Under the pieces are notes generated by a model that was not told the origin of the DNA, searched no databases, and was given only the letters and a program-made list of their open reading frames with translations. A program made the translations under genes and the position numbers. Positions 49,641 through 58,309 of a stretch of DNA of 64,000 nt are shown here, in pieces. Numbering within the stretch: the stretch's first letter is position 1; every line of letters begins with the position of its first letter. This DNA comes from Corynebacterium provencense (GTDB lineage Bacteria; Actinomycetota; Actinomycetes; Mycobacteriales; Mycobacteriaceae): positions 595,836 to 659,835 of the forward strand of contig LT160592.1 of assembly GCA_900049755.1 (NCBI GenBank), written 5' to 3'.

Positions 49641-49649
49641 GGCGGCACA

Positions 49650-50813
49650 GTGACCGCCGACCCCGCCCTGCTCCCGGAAGCGTACAGCTCCACGACACTG
49701 TCGATCGGAGATTTCACGACCGAGGCCGGCATCGACATTCCGGGAGCACAGCTGAGACTGTTCGCCTTCTACGACCCGGCGGACGCCCCGGCGGACCACA
49801 CGGGCTCCGACAGTCCCCTGTCCCCGGCCGACGTCGTCGACCGCCCGGTGATCCTCATCGAGCACGCACTCACCGGGGACGGCAACGCCGTCGACTGGTG
49901 GCCGGGCATCATCGGTCCGGGCCTTGCCCTGGACACCACCCGGTACCTCGTGCTGTGCGCCAACTGTCTCGGCGGCTGTCAGGGGTCCACCGGCCCGTCC
50001 TCCGAACATCCTGACGGAGGACGGTGGGGTTCACGTTTCCCGGCGCTGTCCATCCGCGACCTGGTGGTCGCGGAGAAGCAGCTGCTTGTCGACGTCCTCG
50101 GCATTGAACGTCTCCGGGCCGTCATCGGCGCGTCCATGGGTGGTGCGCGGGTGCTCGAATGGTCGCTGATGTACCCGGGCATGGTCGAGGCGGCACTGCC
50201 CGTCGCCGTGTCCGCCCGCGCCTCTGCCTGGCAGATCGGTATGCAGTCGGCACAGATCCGGTTCATCACCACCGATCCGGACTGGCAGGGCGGCGACTAC
50301 CACGGCACCGGTCGTATCCCCGCCCGTGGACTGGGGCAGGCCCGCCGTATCGCACACCTGACGTACCGGGGCGAGCTCGAGTTCGACGAGCGCTTCGGTA
50401 CCGACCCCCAGGAGGGCGAGAATCCCTACGGTCCGTACTGGTCCCCGGACCAGCGGTTCTCCGTCGAGAGCTACCTTGACCGACAGGCGGAGAAGCTCGT
50501 CGGGAGATTCGACGCCGGCAGTTACGTCATCCTCACCGACGCACTCAACCGGCATGATGTCGGACGTGGCAGGGGCGGCATGAACAGGGCCCTGGGTTCC
50601 TCGGAGGTTCCGACGATGGTGGCCGGCGTGGACACCGACATCCTCTACCCCTACCACCAGCAGGAGCATCTCTCCCGGAATCTCGGTGACTTCATCGGAC
50701 TGTCGAAGATCACCTCCCCTACCGGGCATGACGGATTCCTCACGGAGACCCGTCAGATGAGCCTGATCCTCGAGAAGTTCCTGACCAAGGCGGAGCTCCT
50801 GGCCCGCCGCTGA
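49650..50813 (+). CDS. metX: Homoserine O-acetyltransferase
   Basis: 387 residues of the alpha/beta-hydrolase fold. The nucleophile is Ser162 in GASMGG, the acid is Asp328 or Asp330 in VAGVDTDILYP, and the base His360 is in TGHDGF. The HALTGDGNAVDWWPG segment is typical of MetX. It transfers acetyl from acetyl-CoA to homoserine. The GTG start lacks an obvious ribosome site of its own, consistent with coupling to metY. A tRNA promoter lies just downstream. Confidence 0.95.
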   Translation: MTADPALLPEAYSSTTLSIGDFTTEAGIDIPGAQLRLFAFYDPADAPADHTGSDSPLSPADVVDRPVILIEHALTGDGNAVDWWPGIIGPGLALDTTRYLVLCANCLGGCQGSTGPSSEHPDGGRWGSRFPALSIRDLVVAEKQLLVDVLGIERLRAVIGASMGGARVLEWSLMYPGMVEAALPVAVSARASAWQIGMQSAQIRFITTDPDWQGGDYHGTGRIPARGLGQARRIAHLTYRGELEFDERFGTDPQEGENPYGPYWSPDQRFSVESYLDRQAEKLVGRFDAGSYVILTDALNRHDVGRGRGGMNRALGSSEVPTMVAGVDTDILYPYHQQEHLSRNLGDFIGLSKITSPTGHDGFLTETRQMSLILEKFLTKAELLARR

Positions 50814-50840
50814 CACCGTCGCCGGGGGCAGGTTACAGAC

Positions 50841-50870
50841 TTGCCATTCCGGCGGCGGCCGCGGTAGGCT
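50841..50870 (+). promoter_or_regulatory. Promoter of tRNA-Leu
   Basis: TTGCCA (50841-50846) and TAGGCT (50865-50870) are separated by 18 bases. Transcription would begin about 35 bases before the tRNA, and a short inverted repeat (TCAGCG ... CGCTGA, 50881-50900) lies in the leader. Confidence 0.55.
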
Positions 50871-50912
50871 AACCGGGTCTTCAGCGCAGTTCAACGCTGA
50901 ATGTCCATCCAT

Positions 50913-50998
50913 GTCCGGGTGGCGGAATGGCAGACGCGCTAGCTTGAGGTGCTAGTGTCCTATTAACGGACGTGGGGGTTCAAGTCCCCCTCCGGACA
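50913..50998 (+). tRNA. tRNA-Leu (anticodon GAG)
   Basis: A class II tRNA of 86 bases. The acceptor stem pairs GTCCGGG with TCCGGAC. The anticodon stem CTAGC/GCTAG encloses the 7-base loop TTGAGGT, giving anticodon GAG. A long variable arm (GTCC ... GGAC) and a normal T arm (GGGGGTTCAAGTCCCCC) are present. The discriminator base is A, as in tRNA-Leu. It reads CUC and CUU codons. The 3' CA lies next in the DNA. Confidence 0.97.
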
Positions 50999-51004
50999 CA
51001 GTGA

Positions 51005-51064
51005 GCGGTTCACGAACCGCACCGGCCGGAGGTCACAGACCCGAGAGAGTCTGTGACCTCCGGC
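51005..51064. terminator. Two hairpins forming a shared terminator between tRNA-Leu and the sulfate operon
   Basis: A small stem (GCGGTT/AACCGC, 51005-51020) is followed by a perfect 16-bp stem (51025-51040 with 51049-51064) around an 8-base loop. The second abuts the cysA stop codon, so it can end transcription from both sides. Confidence 0.75.
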
Positions 51065-52059
51065 TAGGCTCCGTGTCCCAGTTCGGTGGCCCGGGCGTAG
51101 AGGTGCGAACCTGCGCTGTCCTCGGACAGTCCGAGGGCGTTGGCGTCCCCCCTGGTGATCTGTGCGGTGAACGGCACACCTGTCACGGCGTCCTTCAGTT
51201 CGACCCGCACCTCGAACCCCAGCACGGCGACACGGTCGATGACTGCCTCCCGGACGGCGGTGGCGGGCACTTCATTGCCGGGTACGGCGAGATCCGAGGT
51301 CAGGCCGAGCCGGATGTCGTGCGGTCGCACCGTCTGCCCGTCCAGTTCGGTGACGTGGCCGAGGAAGGACTGCACGAACGGTGTCGCCGGCCGGTCGTAG
51401 AGTTCGGCGGGTGTCCCGGTCTGTTCGATGTGTCCGGCGGAGAGGACGGCGATGCGGTCCGCGACGTCGAGGGCCTCCTCCTGGTCGTGGGTGACCAGGA
51501 CCGTGGTCACGGTGAACTCCTCGTGCATGTGACGCAGCCAGGTCCTCAGGTCCTCCCGGACCTTGGCGTCCAACGCACCGAAAGGTTCGTCGAGGAGAAG
51601 GACGCCCGGATTCGGCGCCAGAGCCCGGGCCAGGGCCATCCTCTGGCGTTGGCCACCGGACAGTTGGGCGGGATAGCGGGTCTGGTAGCCCGCCAGTCCG
51701 ACAATCTCGAGGAGCTCGTCGACCCGGGCGGTGATCTCGGCCTTGGGTCGTCTGCGCACCGTCAGGCCGAAGGCGACATTGTCCCGCACCGTCATGTGTT
51801 TGAATGCGGCATAGTGCTGGAAGACGAAACCGATACCACGGTCCTGGGGGCTGAGGTGGGTGACGTCACGGCCGTCGATGGTGACGGTCCCGGAATCGGG
51901 AGTCTCCAGACCTGCGATGGTGCGCAGCAGGGTGGACTTGCCGGATCCTGACGGGCCGAGGAGGGCGGTGAGGGATCCTTCCGGTATCTCGACGGAGACA
52001 TCGTCGAGGGCCCTGAAGTCACCGTAGCGTTTCACTGCGTGGGACACGGAGATGGTCAT
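51064..52059 (-). CDS. cysA: Sulfate/thiosulfate ABC transporter ATP-binding protein
   Basis: 331 residues. It has Walker A (GPSGSGKST), the Q-loop [14 protein letters not shown] typical of CysA, signature LSGGQRQR, Walker [12 protein letters not shown] and an H-loop VTHDQEE. A C-terminal regulatory region (about 240-331) follows. It powers import through the two upstream permeases. The start overlaps the cysW stop by four bases (ATGA). Confidence 0.94.
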   Translation of the reverse strand: MTISVSHAVKRYGDFRALDDVSVEIPEGSLTALLGPSGSGKSTLLRTIAGLETPDSGTVTIDGRDVTHLSPQDRGIGFVFQHYAAFKHMTVRDNVAFGLTVRRRPKAEITARVDELLEIVGLAGYQTRYPAQLSGGQRQRMALARALAPNPGVLLLDEPFGALDAKVREDLRTWLRHMHEEFTVTTVLVTHDQEEALDVADRIAVLSAGHIEQTGTPAELYDRPATPFVQSFLGHVTELDGQTVRPHDIRLGLTSDLAVPGNEVPATAVREAVIDRVAVLGFEVRVELKDAVTGVPFTAQITRGDANALGLSEDSAGSHLYARATELGHGA

Positions 52060-52865
52060 CGGTTCACCTTCTGCTGCTTCTGGAGTGCGGTCATGATGAC
52101 CAGGACAATGACGGCGACGGCCATGAGGAGGGTGGCGGCCGAATAGGCGCCGTAGACGTTGTGGTCGTCGATGTAGCGGGAGTGGACCAGCAGGGTGAGT
52201 GTCTGCCCGCCTCCGGCGAACCCGGAGGCGACCATGATCACGGCACCGAACTCCCCGAGGGACCGGGCGACGGTCAGTGCCACACCGTAGGACAGCCCCC
52301 ACCGGATCGAGGGAAGGGTGATCCGCCGGAATGTCTGCCACCGGGACGCTCCCAGGGTGGCGGCTGCCTGCTCCTGGTCCGTGCCGATCTCGTGGAGAAC
52401 CGGCTCGACCTCCCGGACGATGAACGGCAGGGTGACGAAGATGGTCGCCAGGACCATGCCGGGCAGGCCGAAGATGACCTGGAACCCTGTCGACTCGATT
52501 CCGCCGAACCAGCCCCCGTGACCCCACAGGAGGATCAGGGACACCCCCACGATCACCGGGGACACGGAGAAGGGCAGGTCGACGACGGCCTGGATGATGT
52601 TCCTGCCGGGCAGGTTTCCGCGGACCAGCCCGAGTGAGACGACGATCCCGAAGATCACGTTGAGAGGCACGACGATGATCACGATGAGCAGTGAGGTCTT
52701 AAGTGCCGAGATCGCCGCCGGGGTGGTGATCCACGCCCAGAACTGGTCGAGTCCCGGGGACAGGGCGCGCCACAGGATGGTGCCCACCGGGAGGACGACG
52801 AGGACGCCTATCCACGCCAGTGCGAGGATCCGGAGGGTGAGGACAGTTCTGCGTGACAGCGTCAT
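52056..52865 (-). CDS. cysW: Sulfate ABC transporter permease CysW
   Basis: 269 residues, six hydrophobic helices. Permease features include [20 protein letters not shown] and the EAA loop [21 protein letters not shown], which contacts the ATPase. It forms the channel with CysT. It overlaps both neighbours by four bases. Confidence 0.93.
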   Translation of the reverse strand: MTLSRRTVLTLRILALAWIGVLVVLPVGTILWRALSPGLDQFWAWITTPAAISALKTSLLIVIIVVPLNVIFGIVVSLGLVRGNLPGRNIIQAVVDLPFSVSPVIVGVSLILLWGHGGWFGGIESTGFQVIFGLPGMVLATIFVTLPFIVREVEPVLHEIGTDQEQAAATLGASRWQTFRRITLPSIRWGLSYGVALTVARSLGEFGAVIMVASGFAGGGQTLTLLVHSRYIDDHNVYGAYSAATLLMAVAVIVLVIMTALQKQQKVNR

Positions 52866-53671
52866 ATGCGCTGCTCCTTCCGTGATTTCGCTTCACCGGC
52901 GAACCGGAGTCCCAGCAGCACCAGGAAGGTGACGGCAAGGAGCACGACGGAGACCGCTGCCGCGGCATGGGGGACGTCGGACTCGATCTGCTCCTGGATG
53001 TACTGGGAGGCCACCTGGGTCTCGCCCGGGATGTTGCCTCCGATGAGGACGACCGACCCGAATTCTCCGAGTGCCCGTGCGAAGGCGAGGCCGGTACCGG
53101 AGAGGATCGCCGGGACCAGGGCCGGCAGAATGATGCGACGGAAGATGGTGGCGTTGTTCGCGCCGAGTGAGGCCGCAGCCTCCTCGACATCACCGTCGAG
53201 TTCCATGAGAACCGGCTGGACCGCACGGACGACGAAGGGGAGGCAGACGAAGGCGAGGGCGATGACCAGTGCCGGTCGGGTCGCGTTGAGTGTGATGTGC
53301 AGGGGACTGTCCGGGCCGTAGAGGCTGAGCAGCACCAGGGAGGCGACGATGGTCGGCAGTGCGAAGGGCAGGTCGATCAGGGCGTCGACGACCTTCTTTC
53401 CCGGGAAGTCGTCCCGGACCAGGACCCATGCCACCAGGGTTCCGGTGACGGCGCTGATGACGCCGACCACCGCGGAGACGACGATGGTGACCCGCAGGGC
53501 GTCCAGGGATCCGGTGGCGGTCACCGCATCCCGGAACCCGGACCATCCCTCACCGAACGCCTGGGTGGTCAGGGCAGCCAACGGGAGGAGGACGATGACG
53601 GACAGCCACAGTACCGCTGTGCCCATGCTGAGCTTGGAGGCCTGTGCAGGCCGGCTGAGTACGGTTGTCAT
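52862..53671 (-). CDS. cysT: Sulfate ABC transporter permease CysT
   Basis: 269 residues, six helices. Landmarks are IDLPFALPTIVASLVLLSLYG and the EAA loop EEAAASLGANNATIFRRIIL. Typical partner of CysW; the first of the two permease genes. It overlaps the binding-protein stop by four bases. Confidence 0.93.
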   Translation of the reverse strand: MTTVLSRPAQASKLSMGTAVLWLSVIVLLPLAALTTQAFGEGWSGFRDAVTATGSLDALRVTIVVSAVVGVISAVTGTLVAWVLVRDDFPGKKVVDALIDLPFALPTIVASLVLLSLYGPDSPLHITLNATRPALVIALAFVCLPFVVRAVQPVLMELDGDVEEAAASLGANNATIFRRIILPALVPAILSGTGLAFARALGEFGSVVLIGGNIPGETQVASQYIQEQIESDVPHAAAAVSVVLLAVTFLVLLGLRFAGEAKSRKEQRI

Positions 53672-54825
53672 GACTGCCCTCCGTATATCCCGGTGACCGC
53701 GCCGTCGGTGCCGAAGAGCACGGCGTCGACGAGAGGCCAGCCCTTCTTCGCGTTCTCACCGGTGGCGAGGTCGGGGAAGAGACCGGTGAATTGTTCGGCG
53801 AGGTCGTCGATGCTCCACACGTTGCGGGTGGGACGGAAGGCGTCACGCTGGTCGGCGGGCAGCGAGTCGATCACCGGTGTCGTCCCGGAGAAGAGGTCGG
53901 GTCCCGGGCGGAAGCCCTGTGACGCCCACCGGGTTTCGGCGTCCGGACTGAACAGGTAGTCGCGGAACGCCGTGGCCGCGGCGTCGTCACCGACCTTGTC
54001 CCCGGTGACGACGGCGACCGGGTTCTCGATCCGGAAGGTGTCGGTGGGGTTGAGGTAGGTGATGTCGTCACCGTCGCGGGCGAGCAGGATCGCCTCGTTC
54101 TCGTAGGACAGCAGGACGTCGCCCTGACCCTGTTCGAAGGCGCTGGTGGCTTCCCTGCCGGACTTGGGCCGGACATGGATGTGCCCGGTGACCAGTTCCG
54201 TGACCTTCTCCAGGGCGGTGGCGTGGGCGGCTGCGGCATCTCCGCGGTTGTCCTCGAGCGCCTGGAAGTACCACCCTGCGTAGGGTGCCAGGAGGTTCCA
54301 TTTCGCCGACCCTGAGCTCGCGGGGTTGGGGGTGATGATCTCGATTCCCGGGGCGAGGAGATCGTCCCAGTTGGTCAGGTTCTTCGGGTTACCGGCGCGG
54401 GTGACGAAGGAGACCACGGAGCCGAAGGGGACCGACCGGCCCGATTCATCGCCGGGGATGTCCTTCTTCCAGTTCTCGTCGACGAGACCGGCCTTCACCA
54501 GCCGGGTGATGTCGGGTTCCAGGGAGAAGTTCACCAGGTCGGCGGGCACGTGCCGGGCGACTTTACGGGACTGGTCGCCGGAGGCTCCGTAGGATTCGGC
54601 GAATCCGGTGTCCCGACCTTCGTCGGTCTGGCGGTAGCCGGCGATGACCGCTTCGAATCCCGGTTTGGGTACCGAGTAGGCCACCAGGTTGACCCGGTGA
54701 GACCCGGAGGAGACGTCGGTGCCGTCCGGGTCGTCCGTGGTTCCGCCGGGCAGCGCGAAGATGACGCCGAGGGCGACGACCCCGAGTCCGGCGAGCACCA
54801 CCCCCGGACCTGTCCCTGTGTTCAT
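53668..54825 (-). CDS. Sulfate/thiosulfate-binding protein with an N-terminal membrane anchor
   Basis: 385 residues of the CysP/Sbp family: VNLVAYSVPKPGFEAVIAGY near the start, PADLVNFSLEPDITRLVKAGLV, NPASSGSAKWNLLAPYA, EALLL-like segments and the end. It captures sulfate or thiosulfate outside the membrane. The N-terminus (GPGVVLAGLGVVALGVIFALPGG) is a hydrophobic segment without a lipobox Cys, so the protein is probably anchored as an uncleaved helix or released by signal peptidase I, which is unusual for a Gram-positive binding protein. AGGAG stands just before ATG 54825. Confidence 0.9.
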   Translation of the reverse strand: MNTGTGPGVVLAGLGVVALGVIFALPGGTTDDPDGTDVSSGSHRVNLVAYSVPKPGFEAVIAGYRQTDEGRDTGFAESYGASGDQSRKVARHVPADLVNFSLEPDITRLVKAGLVDENWKKDIPGDESGRSVPFGSVVSFVTRAGNPKNLTNWDDLLAPGIEIITPNPASSGSAKWNLLAPYAGWYFQALEDNRGDAAAAHATALEKVTELVTGHIHVRPKSGREATSAFEQGQGDVLLSYENEAILLARDGDDITYLNPTDTFRIENPVAVVTGDKVGDDAAATAFRDYLFSPDAETRWASQGFRPGPDLFSGTTPVIDSLPADQRDAFRPTRNVWSIDDLAEQFTGLFPDLATGENAKKGWPLVDAVLFGTDGAVTGIYGGQS

Positions 54826-54861
54826 CCGTTCTCCTGCGGGTTGATCGACCGGAAACTCAGA

Positions 54862-54877
54862 CAGACTGCTCTGTCTA
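54862..54877 (-). promoter_or_regulatory. McbR-like box upstream of the sulfate importer operon
   Basis: On the minus strand TAGACAGAGCAGTCTG matches TAGAC-N6-GTCTA at 9 of 10 defined positions, 37 bases before ATG 54825. It follows a possible -10 (TTATAG) immediately upstream. It links this operon to the metYX regulon. Confidence 0.6.
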
Positions 54878-55017
54878 TAACAGGTTGACACGTTATCCCC
54901 GGCCCCGGCGCAGGCCCGGGTATTCGGAAGTACGTGAATGAAATACTTGACACAGGACGCCACGGCACTCACTGAAATGCCGCGGCGCACCTCCCCCGGC
55001 CGTGACCGACTGCCCCC

Positions 55018-55392
55018 TCAGCTCCCCAGTGAGTCGATCGACAGCGCCGTGAAAGCCAACAGGACGCCCACAATCACACAGAACCAGGAGTCGAACTTCC
55101 TCGAACGGACGGCGAAAACCCCCAGGATCCGGGAATCGACCCACCACCGGATCAGTCCCAGCCACACCATCCCCGCCCCCACCGCCACCGTCCCCTTACG
55201 CCAGTGGTCGGTGAAGATGAGCACGGCCCCGGCCGTCACCACCACCAGGAACAGCACCACCGACAGCATCTGGAGGTTCCGTGTGACCCTCGAGGGCGGA
55301 GTCGCGGCGTCATGCGGATTCGCCAGCAGCTCACGACGTTCGGCGTCGCTCAGCGGCACCACGTCAGCCTGGTCGTCCGTCCCGGAGGCCAC
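55018..55392 (-). CDS. DUF3017 membrane protein
   Basis: 124 residues with three hydrophobic segments (MLSVVLFLVVVTAGAVLIF, GTVAVGAGMVWLGLI, SWFCVIVGVLLAFTALSI). DUF3017 genes lie beside folD across actinobacteria, including mycobacteria; function unknown. GTG 55392 is chosen over the TTG 55443 because GGGGAG precedes it and it lies just after the folD stop. Confidence 0.85.
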   Translation of the reverse strand: MASGTDDQADVVPLSDAERRELLANPHDAATPPSRVTRNLQMLSVVLFLVVVTAGAVLIFTDHWRKGTVAVGAGMVWLGLIRWWVDSRILGVFAVRSRKFDSWFCVIVGVLLAFTALSIDSLGS

Positions 55393-55405
55393 CTGGTTCT
55401 CCCCG

Positions 55406-56263
55406 CTACGCCAGACCTGCGAGCCGCTCAGCGCGCTCGACAACGTTACGCACCAGGAAAGCCCTCGTCAGAGGACCGACACCCCCCGGATTGGGAGCGA
55501 CAGCACCGGCGACCTCCCACACGTCGGGGTGCACGTCCCCCGCGAGCCTGCCGTCAACCCTGGACACCCCGACGTCAAGCACCGCCGCCCCCGGCTTCAC
55601 CATGTCAGCGGTGAGCATGTGCGCCCGGCCCGCGGCGGCGACGATGATGTCGGCGTCACGGGTCTCCCGGGCGAGATCCCTCGTCCCGGTGTGGCACAGA
55701 ACCGTCGTCGCATTCTCGGTCCGACGGGTCAGCATCAGTCCGATGGGCCTGCCCACCGTCACGCCCCGGCCGATGACCACGGCCTTCGCCCCGTCGATCT
55801 GCACCCCGAACCGGCGCAGCAGCGAGATCGCACCGTTGGGGGTGCAGGGCAGCGGCGCGGGTTCATTGAGGACCAGTTTGCCCAGGTTCACCGGGTGCAG
55901 ACCGTCGGCGTCCTTGGCGGGGTCGATGCGCTCCAGCACCTCGTTCTCGTTGAGGTGACCCGGAAGCGGCAGCTGGACGATGTACCCGGTACAGGCCGGG
56001 TCTGCGTTGAGCTCGTCGATGACCCCGAGAAGTTCCTCCCTGGTCACGTCGGCGGGAAGATCCTTCCGGATGCTGTTGACCCCGATCTGCTCGCAGTCAC
56101 GGTGCTTCATCTTCACGTACGACCGGGAGGCCGGGTCGTCCCCGACCAGCACCGTCGCCAGCCCGGGAGTCACACCCCGTTCCTTCAGCGCGGCCACCCT
56201 GGTGGTGAGATCGGCGAAGATCTCGTCCCGGTACAGTTTTCCGTCCAGCTTCATCGCAGTCAC
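55406..56263 (-). CDS. folD: Methylenetetrahydrofolate dehydrogenase/cyclohydrolase
   Basis: 285 residues. Catalytic and cofactor motifs are YVKMKH (active-site Lys), [16 protein letters not shown]-type ([10 protein letters not shown]), [14 protein letters not shown] for NADP, and [10 protein letters not shown]. It converts 5,10-methylene-THF to 10-formyl-THF. The GTG start at 56263 is chosen because TAGGAT lies exactly 7 bases before it; an ATG at 56254 would be the alternative. Confidence 0.95.
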   Translation of the reverse strand: MTAMKLDGKLYRDEIFADLTTRVAALKERGVTPGLATVLVGDDPASRSYVKMKHRDCEQIGVNSIRKDLPADVTREELLGVIDELNADPACTGYIVQLPLPGHLNENEVLERIDPAKDADGLHPVNLGKLVLNEPAPLPCTPNGAISLLRRFGVQIDGAKAVVIGRGVTVGRPIGLMLTRRTENATTVLCHTGTRDLARETRDADIIVAAAGRAHMLTADMVKPGAAVLDVGVSRVDGRLAGDVHPDVWEVAGAVAPNPGGVGPLTRAFLVRNVVERAERLAGLA

Positions 56264-56276
56264 GGCGTCCATCCTA
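56263..56276 (-). promoter_or_regulatory. Leaderless -10 element (TAGGAT) for folD
   Basis: TAGGAT (56271-56276, minus strand), 7 bases, then GTG 56263. It lies in the 48-base gap after the trmL stop. Confidence 0.55.
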
Positions 56277-56311
56277 TCCGCCGCAGACACCGTGGGAAGA
56301 GCCGGACCTGC

Positions 56312-56800
56312 TCACACCGCCCCCGGGAACCCCGCCTGCCGCCACGCCTCGTGGGCGGCGACAGCGGCCGCGTTGGACAGGTTCATGCTGCGCCGCCCCG
56401 GCAGCATGGGAATCCGCACCTGCATGGTCACCCGGGGATCCTCGAGTGCGGCGTCCTCCAGGCCCGTCGGCTCCGTCCCGAACATGAGCACATCCCCCGG
56501 CTCGTACCTGACATCGGTGTACCAGGTCCGCGCCCGGGTCGTGAACGCGTAGACGTGCCGTGCCCCGTGGCGGAGGAGGTGGCGCAGGGCGGCGTCCCGG
56601 TCGTCGTGGAGGGTGACCGACGCCAGATCGTGGTAGTCCAGCCCGGCGCGGCGCACGTGCCGGTCACTGAAGTCGAACCCCAGCGGGCCCGCCAGGTGCA
56701 GTGCCGCACCCGTCCCGGCGCACATGCGGATCGCGTTGCCCGTGTTCGGGGGGATCACAGGCTGGTCGAACAGAACCCGGCAGAACGGGGTACCGGGCAT
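56312..56800 (-). CDS. trmL: tRNA (cytidine/uridine-34-2'-O)-methyltransferase TrmL
   Basis: 162 residues, SPOUT (SpoU) methyltransferase of the TrmL type. Motifs are PVIPPNTGNAIRMCAGTGA near the start, MFGTEPTGL in the middle, and the knot motif IPMLPGRRSMNLSNAAAV at the end. It methylates the wobble ribose of tRNA-Leu species in E. coli. The start ATG lies 1 base past the stop of the M18 peptidase gene, with AGGA upstream. Confidence 0.9.
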   Translation of the reverse strand: MPGTPFCRVLFDQPVIPPNTGNAIRMCAGTGAALHLAGPLGFDFSDRHVRRAGLDYHDLASVTLHDDRDAALRHLLRHGARHVYAFTTRARTWYTDVRYEPGDVLMFGTEPTGLEDAALEDPRVTMQVRIPMLPGRRSMNLSNAAAVAAHEAWRQAGFPGAV

Positions 56801-56801
56801 C

Positions 56802-58232
56802 TCACATCCTCCAGAAGGCGCGGAGTGCGTCCGTGAACCAGACAAGGTCCCTCACCCCGGCCATCTCCCGGGCCGAGTGCATCGACAGCAGGGGAATCCC
56901 CACGTCAACGGTGGGGATCCCGAGCCGGGTGGCCGTCACAGGTCCGATCGTGGAACCGCAGGGGACGTCATTGCTGGAGGCGAAGACCTGGCACGGCACA
57001 CCGGCAGCCGCACAGGCCCTACGCCACAGTGCCGCAGTCACCGCGTCCGTCGCATACCTCTGGTCGGCGTTGACCTTGAGCACCGGACCCGAGTTCATCA
57101 CCGGGTGGTTGAGCGCGTCGTACCGGCCGACATAGTTCGGATGGACGCTGTGTGCCGCATCTGCCGACACACAGACCGAACGTGCGTACATCGCCCGGGT
57201 CAGATCAGTCGATGCCCCGAGACCTGCGGCGATGCGGACCAGCACATCCTCCAGGACCGGGCCGGCGGCACCGGACGCCGACGCTGACCCGACCTCCTCG
57301 TGGTCGAAGGCCGCGAACACACGGATGTCCGCGCCTCCTGTCCCGCGGTCCTCTCCCCCGCCGCCGGACGCCACGGTCAGTAACTCCGACGACCCCGACA
57401 AGCCCGTCGACCCCGGCGACCTCAGGGCTTCCAGACCGGCGAAGACACTGCTGAGGTTGTCCATCCGGCCGGCGGCGATGAAGTCGGACTCCGCACCGAA
57501 GATCTCACCGTGCTGGGCGTCGACGGTGATGAGGTCGTGGGAGACGATGTCCTGTGCCGTCACCTCCGTCCGTGTTCCTCCCGCCGTCCCTTCGCCCCGG
57601 TCGACAGCGGCCCGGGCGACGACATCGAGGACCGTGGGAGTGTCCGCCCCCACCGCGAGGACCGGCTGCATGTGTCGCTGACGGTCGAGGGTCAGACCGG
57701 TGTTGACGCTGCGGTCCAGGTGCACGGCTAGATGCGGGACCCGCAGGACCGGGCCGGTCGCCACGAGCAGTTCCCGTCCGTCGGCCAGGACTATCCTTCC
57801 GGCGATACGCAGTTCACGGTCCAGCCAGGACGGCAGTATCGCACCGCCGTAGATCTCCACGGCAGCCTGACGCCACCCCGCAGGACCTGCCAGGTCACCG
57901 ACCGGCTTGAGCTTCAGCCCGGGAGAGTCCGTGTGCGCCCCCACAATCCGGAAACCGGACGTGGCGGGGTCCGCCCCCACCGGGATCTGCCAGGCCACCA
58001 CTGCCCCGCCCCGGACGATGAAGTGACCTCCCGGTGCCACCGCACCGGTGCCCCCGTCACCGTTCCACGGCGTCCTCTCGTCTTCACGGGTGAATCCCGT
58101 CTGCTCCAGACGTCGGGCCACCTCCGCGGCGGCGTGGTAGCTGGACGGCGACGCGGCGATGAAGTCGGTGAACCGGCGGGCGAAGGCCACGGCGGAATCA
58201 GACGGCACAGAGTCGGGCGAGGGAGAGGTCAT
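56802..58232 (-). CDS. M18 family aminopeptidase
   Basis: 476 residues of the aspartyl aminopeptidase family. Metal-binding motifs: GAHTDSPGLKLKP near residue 98, AAGRMDNLSS, FDHEEVGS, and SMHSAREM at the C-terminus. A Gly/Ser-rich insertion (GSTGLSGSSELLTVASGGGGEDRG) lies between the third and fourth motifs. It removes N-terminal acidic or neutral residues from peptides in the cytoplasm. The start has GGAGGAC directly in front, and also a TTAACT seven bases upstream. Confidence 0.92.
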   Translation of the reverse strand: MTSPSPDSVPSDSAVAFARRFTDFIAASPSSYHAAAEVARRLEQTGFTREDERTPWNGDGGTGAVAPGGHFIVRGGAVVAWQIPVGADPATSGFRIVGAHTDSPGLKLKPVGDLAGPAGWRQAAVEIYGGAILPSWLDRELRIAGRIVLADGRELLVATGPVLRVPHLAVHLDRSVNTGLTLDRQRHMQPVLAVGADTPTVLDVVARAAVDRGEGTAGGTRTEVTAQDIVSHDLITVDAQHGEIFGAESDFIAAGRMDNLSSVFAGLEALRSPGSTGLSGSSELLTVASGGGGEDRGTGGADIRVFAAFDHEEVGSASASGAAGPVLEDVLVRIAAGLGASTDLTRAMYARSVCVSADAAHSVHPNYVGRYDALNHPVMNSGPVLKVNADQRYATDAVTAALWRRACAAAGVPCQVFASSNDVPCGSTIGPVTATRLGIPTVDVGIPLLSMHSAREMAGVRDLVWFTDALRAFWRM

Positions 58233-58309
58233 GTCCTCCAGTTAACCACCGGTGCGGACACGTCGGCCCCGCCCACCTTCCGGACCCGCCCGGTGTACCC
58301 TCCCCCCGC

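Noticed and set aside
54938..56836. A 632-codon plus-strand frame opposite DUF3017, folD and trmL
   Set aside because: Antisense to conserved genes, with no family resemblance.
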